Source: Bolinopsis microptera
Taxonomy: Eukaryota; Ctenophora; Tentaculata; Lobata; Bolinopsidae
Direction of reading: 5' to 3'
DNA: 64,000 bases
Assembly: GCF_026151205.1 (NCBI RefSeq)
Contig: NC_087073.1
Coordinates: 3,362,001-3,426,000 of the forward strand
Shown here: positions 1 through 13,700 of the stretch, one piece after another
How the letters are laid out: the number at the start of each line of letters is the position of its first letter
Position numbering within the stretch: the first letter of the stretch is position 1
The notes under the pieces: model-generated
The model's input: only the letters and a program-made list of their open reading frames with translations
What the model was told of the DNA's origin: nothing
The model's database searches: none
Program-made: the position numbers and the translations under genes

Positions 1-1541
1 TGTCACGTGGTAGCTGCTTGAACATTGGAAAGCGCCACGCGTGCAAATCATGCTTGTTGTTGCGCGCGAGGTCAAGCCGTCTGTTTAAATTAAACCAACT
101 CTAGTACCACCACCAGCCGGTAACTTTTCCTGGGTAAGAAGTAACCAATTAGGGCTACTAAGTGCCGAACACAAGGATATTTCGTATTCGGATCATATGC
201 CTGCAGGCTGTCTGTCGCTTAAGACCATGGTCGCTCTTAACTGAGCGGTAAGTGACGTTAAGTGAGACCGTGAGCACCACTTCTTGCCAATTTGCTTTTG
301 AATTACGGCCCAATCATGAAGTTAAACAGTACAAGTTGTGTTTTAACGGCAAAATACAGCGAATTCTAGCCCTTGAAAATTGTAGGTTTGGAAGATCAAT
401 ACGGCTGCTTTAATTCTTAAAAGTCTTAAGTTAGAACGGCCAAAACACCCTACTCGGCGTCAACCAGCTGCACCCAGGAACCCTGACCGGATGGGGCTTA
501 ACTTTGAAAGTAAAAGAGTTGGAGACTTCCGGTTTTTTGTAACATGTTCCTCTTTTAAAAGTAACGTTACCTCTCCAGGAGGAAAATTCAAGACAACGTA
601 ATTGTTGAGTTATCTCAAAATCTCCAGAAAAGTCCCCTTTCGGGCCGATCAAAAGTTTGCAACTTTAACTTTGCGGATTCCTGTACTCTGGTTGGCTGAA
701 TTGTGTCACGTGGTAGCTGCTTGAACATTGGAAAGCGCCACGCGTGCAAATCATGCTTGTTGTTGCGCGCGAGGTCAAGCCGTCTGTTTAAATTAAACCA
801 ACTCTAGTACCACCACCAGCCGGTAACTTTTCCTGGGTAAGAAGTAACCAATTAGGGCTACTAAGTGCCGAACACAAGGATATTTCGTATTCGGATCATA
901 TGCCTGCAGGCTGTCTGTCGCTTAAGACCATGGTCGCTCTTAACTGAGCGGTAAGTGACGTTAAGTGAGACCGTGAGCACCACTTCTTGCCAATTTGCTT
1001 TTGAATTACGGCCCAATCATGAAGTTAAACAGTACAAGTTGTGTTTTAACGGCAAAATACAGCGAATTCTAGCCCTTGAAAATTGTAGGTTTGGAAGATC
1101 AATACGGCTGCTTTAATTCTTAAAAGTCTTAAGTTAGAACGGCCAAAACACCCTACTCGGCGTCAACCAGCTGCACCCAGGAACCCTGACCGGATGGGGC
1201 TTAACTTTGAAAGTAAAAGAGTTGGAGACTTATCCGGTTTTTTGTAACATGTTCCTCTTTTAAAAGTAACGTTACCTCTCCAGGAGGAAAATTCAAGACA
1301 ACGTAATTGTTGAGTTATCTCAAAATCTCCAGAAAAGTCCCCTTTCGGGCCGATCAAAAGTTTGCAACTTTAACTTTGCGGATTCCTGTACTCTGGTTGG
1401 CTGAATTGTGTCACGTGGTAGCTGCTTGAACATTGGAAAGCGCCACGCGTGCAAATCATGCTTGTTGTTGCGCGCGAGGTCAAGCCGTCTGTTTAAATTA
1501 AACCAACTCTAGTACCACCACCAGCCGGTAACTTTTCCTGG
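1..1541. repeat. Tandem array of a ~704-bp unit, about 2.2 copies
   Basis: The sequence starting TGTCACGTGGTAGCTGCTTG at position 1 returns at 704 and at 1409, so the spacing is 703 and then 705 bases. The copies look identical except for a 2-base insertion in the second (GAGACTTCC versus GAGACTTATCC near 526 and 1230). The third copy stops at about 1541, after CCTGGGT, and is followed by unrelated sequence. Short antisense reading frames at 431-652 and 1163-1357 are copies of one another created by the repeat. I see no reason to call them genes. A diverged inverted relative lies at 39990-40360, so this is a dispersed family, not just a local duplication. The near identity suggests recent duplication or homogenisation. 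Confidence 0.95.
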
Positions 1542-4500
1542 GTTTATAAAACAAAACGACGGAGACACAGCACACAGATAAGAAAGGAGAGGAACAACAC
1601 ATCACACGGACGGAAACTGCTGCTGAGTTGACGAGTATCTGATTATATTAATTATGGGTCTCTTGTTCATTAAAATAAGTGTGATCATACTTCTAGAGTA
1701 TATTGGGCTGACACAGTTGCTGCAAGGTTCAACATAAAAACTTAATATAAGTTTTACTAAACCATTTGCATTTATAAAAATTATAAAACTGCACTGACGC
1801 ACTGTACTGTGTACGCAACATTGAACATACAATGTAGCTTAGATGTTAGACTAGCAGGTTTTTTTAACGTAATAACATATATAAAAAAATATAATAAAAA
1901 TTATTCAAACAATATACACATAATATAGCTTGATACATGTTTCGTATCCAAATATCAGAGATCTTCGGCGGCGCGCGCTTCGCGCGCGAAAAGTGGCATG
2001 CAACGTATGTCAAAATATAGCAATGACCCTATATAAAATCTACCCTTTAAGAATTAAAAAAGTTTCCTAAACAATCAAAAATTACCCTTGGCCTTGTGGC
2101 TCCAAGTTAAGATCTAGACTGTTTATATCAACAATGTTTTTTCTCGCACCTCTGTCTCCACGGAGAGAAATCACTGTTGTTCTTAGGATTTCAAAGCGAA
2201 GGCGCTTTCTAATGTATCCTACAGCATCCGAGTACCTCTGGCCAGTGTGGTACTCCATTTTATATTACTGGCCAGCTTCTTAACCAGTTTTTCAGTTTCA
2301 GTAATTACATATATTATATTATTTTATTCTTTTGCTTTGGCTAATTTTTAAATATGAAATGCGCTGCATATATATCAAATAGCATGTCGAATACTGATTA
2401 ATCTAAATATCAATACTGAATACAATATAGCACTATTGACTACTGAGCTGCACAGGTCATCAAATAATGCTTATCATCACCGCAGCCGCACCATTTTTTT
2501 GCATATGCAATGAGACCTCTAGGATCTCAAAAATGTGACACGCGAAGGTTCCTTCATTAGTTGCGGCATCGTGGTCTTCCAAATGCCATACGGCATACTT
2601 GCTACTTCAACTTACTATTATTTGGCTTTTATTGACAACTGAGTTTAATCTTGTCATACGTTGCATGACCCGCCACGCACGAGTGCGCGGCTCCCCCTGT
2701 ATCGTCTGGACGACCTAGTGAAACGACCGTGGGTGTCACAACGTGATACAAGTTTAATCAAGTTCGTGATATAAGTAGCTGGTAACAAGTTCACGGAATT
2801 TGAAAGAAATTGTTGTTCCCAGCATAATGGTAATTTTGGCAAAGCACTTGGTATGCTGCTTACTGAACCTAGTGGATAGTAACCATTCAAGACAATACTG
2901 CAGAACAAAGTTCCTCATATAATATAGACATAGTTTATAAAATCTGTCATTGTATGGACGTCTGAATTGACAGAATCATGGGATAGTTTTTTCCTTACTA
3001 CAGTTTCATGCAGGTAGCAACTGGAATCATAATTTTAATCCTGGACCCGTCCAATTTTTAATGCTTACCATCGATTTGGTCCTTAAATTTGTTTTTACTG
3101 ATATTATTAGATCATTAGATCATTTAACTTGATATCAGTTATTTTGATATCATTTTACTTGATATTATTGTTTTACTCGATTAAATGTTTCCAGAAATAC
3201 TTGAAATCCCGGCAAAATATACCGGCCCTGGCCAACAACCATTCCTGGCCAAAAAAAGGTCATCCCGGCTATTGTAGGTTTATAACCTATGAAGACGCAC
3301 GCCGAGTTAGACTATTTTACAAGTATCACCCGTTAACCCGGCTATGGCCCGGCTAAATCTTGATTGTCGTTCACTGGTTTCATACCTGTCATTAACTATC
3401 TTAGACGCAATTCACACCCACCAATAGTTTTACTCATAAACATAGTCGACCATGAGTATCTTTTACAAACAAGTCATGTGTCTTATTTTATCTGTACACC
3501 TTCATACCTAAGTTCACTCCTGCTGATATAATTTGTCATCGTCCCTACAAATACACTTATCACTTCATGACCTTATCGTGGAAGTTTTCATTCATTCATC
3601 AAAGGGATTTCGTCATATAACAGTTCTGATTATTCTAAAATAATATCATTTATTCTAAAACAGTGCCGTTGATTCTGAAAGAATTATGGGAATTACATCT
3701 TGATTTTTTTAACCTTTTATCAATATTACCTCTACCCTTCTGTTCCACATAACTAAATTTACGTCTATTATTTTGTAACTCATCGCACATGTGATATATT
3801 CCTCTGATTCCTGTTCTCTGATTCTATAATCGCCAATTTTCCTCACGGGGAGGAAATGCTATTTTTATGAGACGGACATTTTGAAATAGGATGTTCCTAT
3901 CTCTTTTACTTCCGGAGATTGACCCGAGCAGGTAAGCTTTCCTGGGTATGGCAGGGTGGCACCTGAAAATGTTTACTCTTGTATTTATATTGTATTATAC
4001 TTAAGATAAACAATTCATAAGATCCAAATAAAAGCTCTTTCTTTGTATGCCATACAACCTACTTTTAAGAAGGAGTTATTCCAATACTCCGTTTTTATGG
4101 TGTCCACATGAGTTACTGTGACCAACATTGTTGTTAGTTTCCTGTATTCAAACTATGATATTTGTCTTGAGAATGTGATTCCGGCCAAATATGAATATCC
4201 ATAGTGCCTTTGGCTGGTAGTTGACGCACCTTTCACAAACAAGAGCATTATGATCACATAGCAATCACATAGGAATTTTTAAAAGGGACCATTCTGAACT
4301 TGAAATATCAAGAGAGCGTTCTCCTTCTTGTTGACTGGTCTGTTAAAGAAGGATGAGATGTTTGACTTCTGAGCACAACCACGTATTGTGCAATTATTAT
4401 TTTCTTGTCATGATTAGACCCTGTTTGTCACCAGCTGTTTGTCACCATCACCATAGCTTTCATCTTGTGTGTGTGTTTCACAGAAAACAGCAAAAGTTTC

Positions 4501-4734
4501 ATATGTAAATGAGATGAATAAACTTCTTGAAGAGCTCGAGTACTTTTTGAAAGACATGATAGCTCTGTTCGATGAGTTATATGAATAATTGAAGATATGA
4601 ATGATAAAATTGTATAGAATTTGTGATAATTTGAGATGCATTCACCTATGAGATGTTACTTTATTCATTGATAATTTATGTCATCCGGATTGTTTGTACC
4701 TAGAATTGAATTGATAAACAATTACATCTCAGAT
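1542..4734. other. Gene-free 5' flank of the semaphorin gene
   Basis: No convincing coding segment on either strand. Contents are AT-rich runs around 1860-1930 and a CGCGCG-CTTCG-CGCGCG stem-loop at about 1968-1986 that stands out in AT-rich surroundings. A short patch at 3200-3360 is rich in CCGGC and GGCC words. The frames at 2654-2908 and 3129-3356 lack plausible splice contexts and recognisable composition. The semaphorin promoter should lie just upstream of 4735, but I see no clear TATA box. Confidence 0.5.
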
Positions 4735-7700
4735 ATGTTAATATTATGGCTACAGATGATAACTGTTGTTGTCGGAGATCATTGGGTCTCCAAATTTAAA
4801 GAAAAAGGTATGTTACTTTTACAAATTGTCTTTGTGTAACTAAAATTTCTCATTTTCAATGTTAGTTCAGATTTACCTTTCATCTGATTTGTAAGTAGTA
4901 TTCCTTCTTTATGTCCTATGAGATAATAAAAAAGATGTAAGAAAACTATCGTCACTGTGTTGGCGAAATTTAGCGCTGATTGAAATCGTTCTCACTAAGA
5001 CTGTTCTGCAAGTCAACACGTCTACATAGCCTTTTATACAAATGTCTAGACAGCCAAGATGCTAGCCCTTCACTGGCGTACTTTCTTTTACATCCTTTTG
5101 TTTTACCTGTCATCCTTTCATCTTATTGTCTACTGAATACATACGTTGATGACTAGGCCTTTTGTTGTTTTTATGGTGGACACATCAAAGTGCTAAAAGA
5201 ATTGAAATATAACGTTCCCACACTCATTAGGGGGTTTCTCCTGACTCATGAGTACATTAAACTATACATTTACGTTTCATTAGATTTAATCTGGAAATGT
5301 CATTCTGTTGCCGGAACAGGTTCTGGAGAAGTAGAGCACCATTTTATTAAATCAATTTGGGTTCTGTGGAGTAATGTGCTGAGGAATGTAAAGGTAGTTT
5401 CACGTTAATTTGCACTGTCTAGAACCTCAATCTATTCGTGCATATTATAGACTATGACACTAATTGATTGATACGGCTCATCTCATTACGTAGAATCTAT
5501 TGAGCTCTTCTGATGTTTATATCTAGAAATATTGGTGGGACTAGTTTGTTGGCACCAACTTCGTATAGTGACTAAAAATCAGTCAGAGGGGGAATCAGCC
5601 ATACTGGAGTGTGTTTCGTTTATTTTGGATCTTTTTCCATATAAAAATGATCTAAAGTCTTCATAGTGAGTGTGCCAGTTTGCCAGCGAGTGTGCCAGTA
5701 TTTTAGTGCCATGTAAAGCAAGTTCCGCTGTTACACGTTAAGACGAGGTGATATCCTGTCGCTGTGAAGAGTGTGGCTACTACAGTTGCTAATGCACACT
5801 CAACTAACATGTAGCATCCAGTGTTGCGCTCACCGCACACAAAGACAAAGTGTGTATGTGTGTGTGTGTGTGTGTGTGTGGTGTGTATCAAGCTTATTTT
5901 TATATTCTTTCCAGGCCACTACGTGGGAAAACTGGCACCAGCTTGACGGTCACATTTTCTCTCATTTTCTTTAAATTTTAAAACTGATTTTCGGTGAAAT
6001 ATTAAATATTTTAGGAGTATAAAGTATAGCGTGAGTAGTTGAAGGTTCACCGAACTTTATTTTATTTAACCGCCTTGAGTCACAAGATTTCCGAGCCGAA
6101 CGAAATCATCGTTTATGAAGTTGGGAATTAAAAATACGGTTGACGTAAGCGGAATGATATTCAGATCGTCGTCTCTGCTTGTCAGACCAACGAAACTTGT
6201 TCGAAAGTGGAATATTCTGAGGCAAAGCTCCTTTTGGAAATTCCCTTCCTCCCTCTCTCATAATAATCATTACACTATCGAAAATAACGATTACAATATT
6301 CCTGTATCTGTCATATCCCATAGAACTACTCAATTACATAATTGCACGTATTGCCATGGGAAATTATCCTTATTGTCACTTATTCAATTAAACCTTGAAT
6401 GAAAATCCTTCATAGTATTGTATTTAGTGGAATGTAATCTAGTGAGTCTACCACTCTATCCTCATTTCTTGGTATTTGTAAAGCTGGAAGGACTTACTAA
6501 AGTCCCGCATTGTGGGGCAATATACCCTCTAGCTGAGAAAGTGACAATATTACACTCCTTTGCGAAATCCCTCCAATCAGGATCTCAGATGGAATCCTGG
6601 CTAGCCAATGAAAACACTGTCCCGGGTCACGAGCCAATAACTGTACTGGGCTGTCAACCATCGGGAGAGTGTTTAATTATGTGCAATGAATAATGAGCAT
6701 GTTGAAGTTGTGGCGTATAACAGTCATTCTGGGGGCGTCTGGAGAATTAAAGAATTATGAGGTCTTTGGAGTGGTACTGGGTCTCAATGACTATTCTACT
6801 GATCATAGCTAGAAACTGTTCCCTCTTATTACCTTCTTAAATATTGTTTTTGGGTTTAAAAGGACCAGTATTTTAGCTATTAGCTGACTCCTGTATTTCA
6901 GATTGCTACAGTATTTTAGCTATTAGCTGACTCCTGTATTTCAGATTGCTACAGTATTTTAGCTATTAGCTGACTCCTGTATGTCAGATTGCTACAGTAT
7001 TTTAGCTATTAGCTGACTCCTGTATTTCAGATTGCTGCAGTATTTTAGCTATTAGCTGACTCCTGTATTTCAGATTGCTACAGATGTTCTAGATACGATT
7101 ACGATAACGCTAATTTCTCCTCCCTTGTCTCCGTCTCACAAGATGAAATCGTCATCGGAGCCAAGTTAGTAATAATATTAATTATACTAGAACAATTTGA
7201 TAATCATTTATTAATGAATCATCTTAAACTGATTTTACGGCGTATTTATCTGCATGACAACATCTGCAGTTTCACTAGAATGAGTTAATGATTGTTTGTT
7301 TACATGTTCTGCATTCTTGCATTTTTCCAGCAGGGATTCCACCGTTCCTACATACGACTTTGCTAATTCTGACGTTTTGTTCACGCTCATACGCTAACTA
7401 AACACTAAGCTCTCACAACATTGTTGAACTGAACTGAAGCATATAATTTACCATTTCGTCACTAAAAGTTATTAAAACGCCAGACGATCATGTGGTGGAC
7501 TGCAATTCCGTCATTCACCATTAATTATTTTTCAGAAACACAGTTTACAAGATAGAGTTCGAGTATCAGAAAGTCACTCCTTTTGTCGACGAGGTAAGAC
7601 CAACGCCACAATTACATTATCTTCTACAATACATTCTGACAGACTATTGTTTTACTTAAAATTTTGTTTTACTGTTATTACTTGGTGAGGATAACCATTT

Positions 7701-10700
7701 AACCAACGTGATTCGAGAGATTTCATCTTTGCTGGTGTCGAAATCTGGGCTCAAATTCTGAAGAATGCGTCTTTAAATTGTATACTAAACCACTCAACCC
7801 AACAAACCAGTTGTAATAGTCATGCTGTATTAAAATAGCACTACTGTGACCGTCCTGTCGTCAGTTGGTCTGCAAATTACGATGCCCTAGGGCTCATAGG
7901 AACTGGTCGTTCGTTCCGCTTTAAAAGACTTCCTCTTGGAATATGGGAAGTGAACACACCGAAGAACAATATACCGGTCAATTTATTTCATGGTCCAATG
8001 AGTTTAACACTTGATTTAACGTTCGTCTTGTTATTTAAATGGTTTGATAGATGAACGTTCAGGTATTAAGTAATTAGCACATTGCAGAGTCGTTCTAAAC
8101 CACAGAACCTCATCAGAATTATAGTTCCTTTAATTCCACTTCGATACAGCTGGAAATGTAAGCGGGCCTCTTCAGCTCTTGTCGCAATAGTAAAGATTGC
8201 AGGCTGATCCTGAAGGTGTTGAAACAGGTTAGATAACCCTGTTTCAGGGCGAGTATCAGAGTCAGGACTATTAGAGGTGGGATCAGAGTACAGGAGCCCT
8301 GTTTCAGGGCGAGTATCAGAGTCAGGACTATTAGAGGTGGGATCAGAGTACAGGAGCCCTGTTTCAGGGCGAGTATCAGAGTCAGGACTATTAGAGGTGG
8401 GATCAGAGTACTGGAGCCCTGTTTCAGGGGTATCAGAGTCAGGACTATTAGAGGTGGGATCAGAGTACAGGAGCCCTGTTTCAGGGCGAGTATCAGAGTC
8501 AGGACTATTAGAGGTGGGATCAGAGTACAGGAGCCCTGTTTCAGGGCGAGTATCAGAGTCAGGACTATTAGAGGTGGGATCAGAGTACAGGAGCCCTGTT
8601 TCAGGGCGAGTATCAGAGTCAGGACTATTAGAGGTGGGATCAGAGTACAGGAGCCCTGTTTCAGGGCGAGTATCAGAGTCAGGACTATTAGAGGTGGGAT
8701 CAGAGTACAGGAGCCCTGTTTCAGGGCGAGTATCAGAGTCAGGACTATTAGAGGTGGGATCAGAGTACAGGAGCCCTGTTTCAGGGGTATTAGAGTCAGG
8801 ACTTTTAGAGGTGGGATCAGAGTACAGGAGCCCTGTTTCAGGGCGAGTATCAGAGTCAGGACTATTAGAGGTGGGATCAGAGTACAGGAGCCCTGTTTCA
8901 GGGGTATTAGAGTCAGGACTATTAGAGGTGGGATCAGAGTACAGGAGCATGGCAGCAGGTGTTCTAACAATTGTTCACTTATCCGATAATGTCCAACTTA
9001 GTATCGTTAGTAGTGCCATTAGAGTGAACAATGACATTGTTCTACTTGAGAGAGTGTGCGAGACACAGTTCATCAATCTTCAGACCTGTGCTAACTCTCG
9101 TCTGTTCGAATACTGTCAAAATAAAAACTAAGTAGGTTCACTAGACATGAGTATAATATAATGTATAATGGCCAGACTTTGATATTTTTCTTGAAAAAAG
9201 CAATTTTCCTCTTTGAGAGCATCAAAGATACCGCAATTCAAGAGGGTGATGTAGAGTCTTTCCTCTACCGCGCGGCAGTTTTTAAAGTCCATTTATTGGC
9301 AATTTACATGGAACCAAGCCAAACTATACCCTCTGGGCTAATTAGAGAGACATATTCTTAATTCAGTTAATTAAGTAAAGTGTCTACAATAAAATACATG
9401 ATTATATATGATTATATTTAACGTACTTTAATTCGAAATTTCCACATTTCCTGATGCTACATGATTGAAATGCTCCATATCTCACCGGAAAATTCTTTAC
9501 ACACACTCACGAGCTATACAACATTTAGCAAGAACATATATTTTGAATACACTCCATCTGTGTTACAAGTTAAACAGTCTCTCCTCCGCTCAGTAAACCT
9601 TCTCTTTCTTAACTTCTCGTACACATGGCGTGCAGGATGTCACGTGTAACTCCTAAACCTCGGCCAGGTTCACCCGTACTTTCCGGGTTCTTCTTCTCAT
9701 TCCTCGCATTCTTTAATTTGTCGCCAAGAAGTGCCATTTCCCGCCAAACAAACGCATGTTTACATTCTTCAGCGAGTTTCAGACACTGCGTATACGAGAG
9801 CGAGTGAGCATTGCTTGTTTTAGTTGTCCTGCACGTGACTTTACGTAGTGAGTTCTGGAACTTTCTGCCTTTCTCTGCAAAACCTGCTTAGTGAAATGTG
9901 TGGTGAACGGAGAGCACAGTTACCAGAAAACTACCAATCTTTAAATTCTAATTTCTGTTCGGTAGGAACTAGGGAGGGATAATGATATGTTTGGCAGTCA
10001 GCTCTCTTTCTCCCACAATTCCCGGCGTTCACAGCTGATCCGTTACCTGGGCTACTGGTTAATTCTCACCTCAAACCACGTGATATCCTGACTGAACATG
10101 TGCAGAGAATACTCTGCTCTGATTGGTCAGTTCTCTTGTTGTGTTAACGAGCGGCACTTGCTCCTTCAAAGAGCAGGATCTGTAAAAGCCGCGCATATCT
10201 GTAGTACCAAACATCTGTAGTACCCTCCATTTTGTATGTACATATTTTCTCTACACTGCCAACTACCACAAAACACACTGTACTTTTAGCGGGAATTTCC
10301 GCAGAATATCCAAGAAGCCTGATGGAATTCCACCATAACAATTATTAGTATCCGGATCTTCAATCCCCTCGTACAGGGAAAATAGGGATAATATCTACAT
10401 CTCATAACCAATATCTCTATACAGGTACCAGTGAACAGTAACAGTGCGTACCAGAACTGCATAGACAGTGGCAGGACGGAACAGGACTGCCAGAACTATT
10501 ACAAAGTCCTGGTTAAAATAACAGAAAATGATCTGATGTTGTGTGGAACTAGCTCATTCCAACCCATGTGCGATATCAGACACGTAAGTCCTCCACATTT
10601 TTTATCCCTGAATAACTCACCACATTTTATCACTCAAACTTAAATCTAGAGAGAACTCTTTCTTTTGTTTGACAGTTCAGCTAATATGGTGAAATCACCC

Positions 10701-13700
10701 TTGCTGGCGAAATAATTCTTCCTCATTTTAGAGAGTATTTTCTTGTCGAATTCTTTAAAATAATTCAGCCGAACATTATGCTGTTCCTTGTAGGTAATGT
10801 ACCGTTAGTTTACCTTGTCCCGGGTCCCCTCCTCCCTCAATATCTAACCCCCCCCCCCTCAATCTCCCCCCCCCTCAATATCTACTCTCCCTAAAGAGTC
10901 TACATCGGTATTCAGTACTGTTTACCCTGTCTATCAAAACATTACACCACGCACCTCCTCAACTGTTTGTTTAGTAGCATTACTGTAGGAGCAACTACCA
11001 TGACACCTTGAGCCAATCAGCGTTCTTTTCAAAATACAAGTTATCACTCCACCACAACTCTCAAATATTTACTACAAAAACCGCTAAGATTTCTCTCAAT
11101 ATCACTGAGTCCTACACATGGTGATTTCTACCACGAATTTCAGGTCCCCTAATAATAACATTATTAATATGATGTAATTAATATGATGTGAGAGTAAACA
11201 GAACCACCACCTCTCGTTCTACTTTGTTATAATACTTTGTAATTTTCAATTCTATTGTGTACAACTCATGTGAAATTACTAAATGTAATTGTTAAAATAC
11301 ATGCAAGCCTCCCCTCCCTCATTCCCTCATTCCCTCTCAAATGTGGTGTGGGAGATGACCACAACAGCTCTTTGTTTCTGCTTACTATCCGGCCAATGTC
11401 ACACTGTCTCGCTCATTTCACAGCTACTTCTCAAATCTCAAGAAAATGAGGCGCGGTTCTGGGCCTCCATTATCTCCGACCACTGACATACCACGCGTGG
11501 TTTGACCTCCCGTTTGTCCCAAGCACCGCTTAACAAGTAAACACACTGTCCCACATTAGTTCCCCTGATGTGTGCCACTTCCCCTGATATTGGTTATCAG
11601 AATGTATTGGACTCTGATCTGATCCTAATGACAAATAATGGTTGAGTTGGTGGACTTGGTGGTGGTTAGCTTGGTCAGGATGACAGCTCTAAGCTGGCGT
11701 CTTAACACTGGTTGGTTAGATGGTGGTAGCAGTGTAATTGCTATTAGTGGTGTTTCACTGTGTGTGTCAAGGTTTAACCACACTCGTGAGAGGGAGCCTA
11801 CCTTCAATAATGATCTCACATATCAGAGTTTAATGAAACTTATAACCATCTTATCCCAGTATTTCAATTTTGCAATGTGGGATTACATAATGCATTTAAG
11901 TACGCACCACAGATTTGGCTTCTGGTTAAATGGTAACTTAAACGTTCGCGCAAAATATCAAAGCAACGACCGTCAGAGTTTTATGATTAAACTATAAAGA
12001 TTCCAATAACCTGGTAACTATTTATATTTTCAGCTGTCCGATCTGAACTACAAGTCACGCGATCACGTGTTGTCAGGAGACACGATCTGCCCATCTGATC
12101 CAAACACCGCTACCTCTGTCATCGTCCTCCAATCTGGTGTGTTTCAAGTTCACGTGGTTTTATTTTATTACGAAATTGCTCTTCTATTTTGAGCAAAAAT
12201 AGATACCGTCAAGCCTTACTATTTTAATGGTGTGATTTTGAAGCGACTGATAGCCCTTCAGTATCTGTTATTATAATATTGTAAGGTGGTTTAAGGGACG
12301 TGATTTGTTGCTGATCTTGCAATAATCCATCCATCTCCGACTATATTTAAGTAAACATATTTAAATTTAAAACTCCTCAGGCTATTTCGTAATAACCCAT
12401 AAATTATGTACCACCTTGATCTCTTTAAGTTCCTAATTAAAACTGCGTTTAATGAAATTTATAGAAACAACAGAGTGGTTTTCCATTAAAATCCAATCAC
12501 TGTGCCTTTAGTGGCAATGGAATTTTAGTCAGGTCTGACAGCGTCCAAATGAGATATTTGGAATACCATCATGCGTTTCATGGTTTCAGTGTTTTATAAT
12601 ATTTTATATTACAACACATAGTTTTATACGCACAGTGTAAACTAGATGCTCAGAGCTCCTGCCCAGGATCGTAGCAAATTAGCCGAAACAAAACCACAAA
12701 TCACCTCCACTTTCAGCCCAATTTCAGCAGACAATGTCACTAATAACTGTGTCTCTCACAGATCGGACTGTGGGCTTTAGCGCCACGTGTATTGACGAGT
12801 GTAACGATTACCAAATCTCCAGAATTAACCTTCTTGCTGGCTCCTTATCTTTCAACGGCAGGACTATGAGAACTACTGGTTAGTTTCACTTTCGTTATTC
12901 TTTACTTCCACTTTCACTATCAATTTACTTTTTTTACTGATAAATAAGATGTGGCGTGACTTTGGAAAGCTACAATTTTTAAAATATCTTTAGAAAGCCA
13001 AGAACTTCTGTTGTCGAACAAGATTCTTTAAATACGTGGTTTTTCTGCACTACTACCGGGCACAGTATTAAAAAGAATGTGGTAAAAATTGATCACTGTA
13101 CTAATTCACACTGAATCATGTAGACCACCAGTCATTGGACACATTGCATCATTGTTAATCACTAACCTTGTTAACTGTGTTAACTGATGCAATCTCTGAT
13201 TGGTAGGATTTGCTCGTGCTGTCCTCTGATTGGTTGAGAGTGTATCACGTGGTTTCGAGTATTTACTCACTGCGAACACTGACAGTATTTTAGCTTACTA
13301 CTAAGCAGCTGACAACTTCTCTATATCTAATACAGTCAAGAACACTGATCAGTTAAATTCAGGCCAAAGTTTGAAAAACCTCCTAAATTTGTTCTCAGAT
13401 CAAATTCTTAAAAATATTAAAATCGAAGTTAAACTTAACTTCCAAAATCCCGCTCTATGATACTACAATAAGCTATAAATATTAGATACGTCTCATTTTC
13501 CTAACTTTAACCCCACTTGAAGAGCGCATAACCTCACTACTGTACGTGTTCCTCATATTTCACACCGGCCAGTGACATGCTCACCAAAACCTGGTCTCAC
13601 TGGTTTTCATGAGGTTTAAAACTCTCACCTCTTTTATAGCCCTCTCCTCCTTATCACCACTCTATCTGATCTGTGGTTGGTCGGTAGTTAGTCACGTGAT

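Noticed and set aside
431-1357. Paired antisense frames of 73 and 64 residues
   Set aside because: They are two copies of the same stretch of the 704-bp repeat, and the frame is not kept past the 2-base indel.
7074-7164. Acceptor at 7083 (GCTACAG) for semaphorin exon 2
   Set aside because: It gives the wrong phase with exon 1 ending at 4807, whereas 7073 joins perfectly; it remains possible if exon 1 is different.
8066-9131. Frames of over 280 residues in the 60-bp minisatellite
   Set aside because: They follow from a period divisible by three and lie inside a semaphorin intron; no signal peptide or domain is present.
11638-11997. 119-residue frame within a semaphorin intron
   Set aside because: Neighbouring exons join in phase without it; no recognisable features and low-complexity Val/Leu start.
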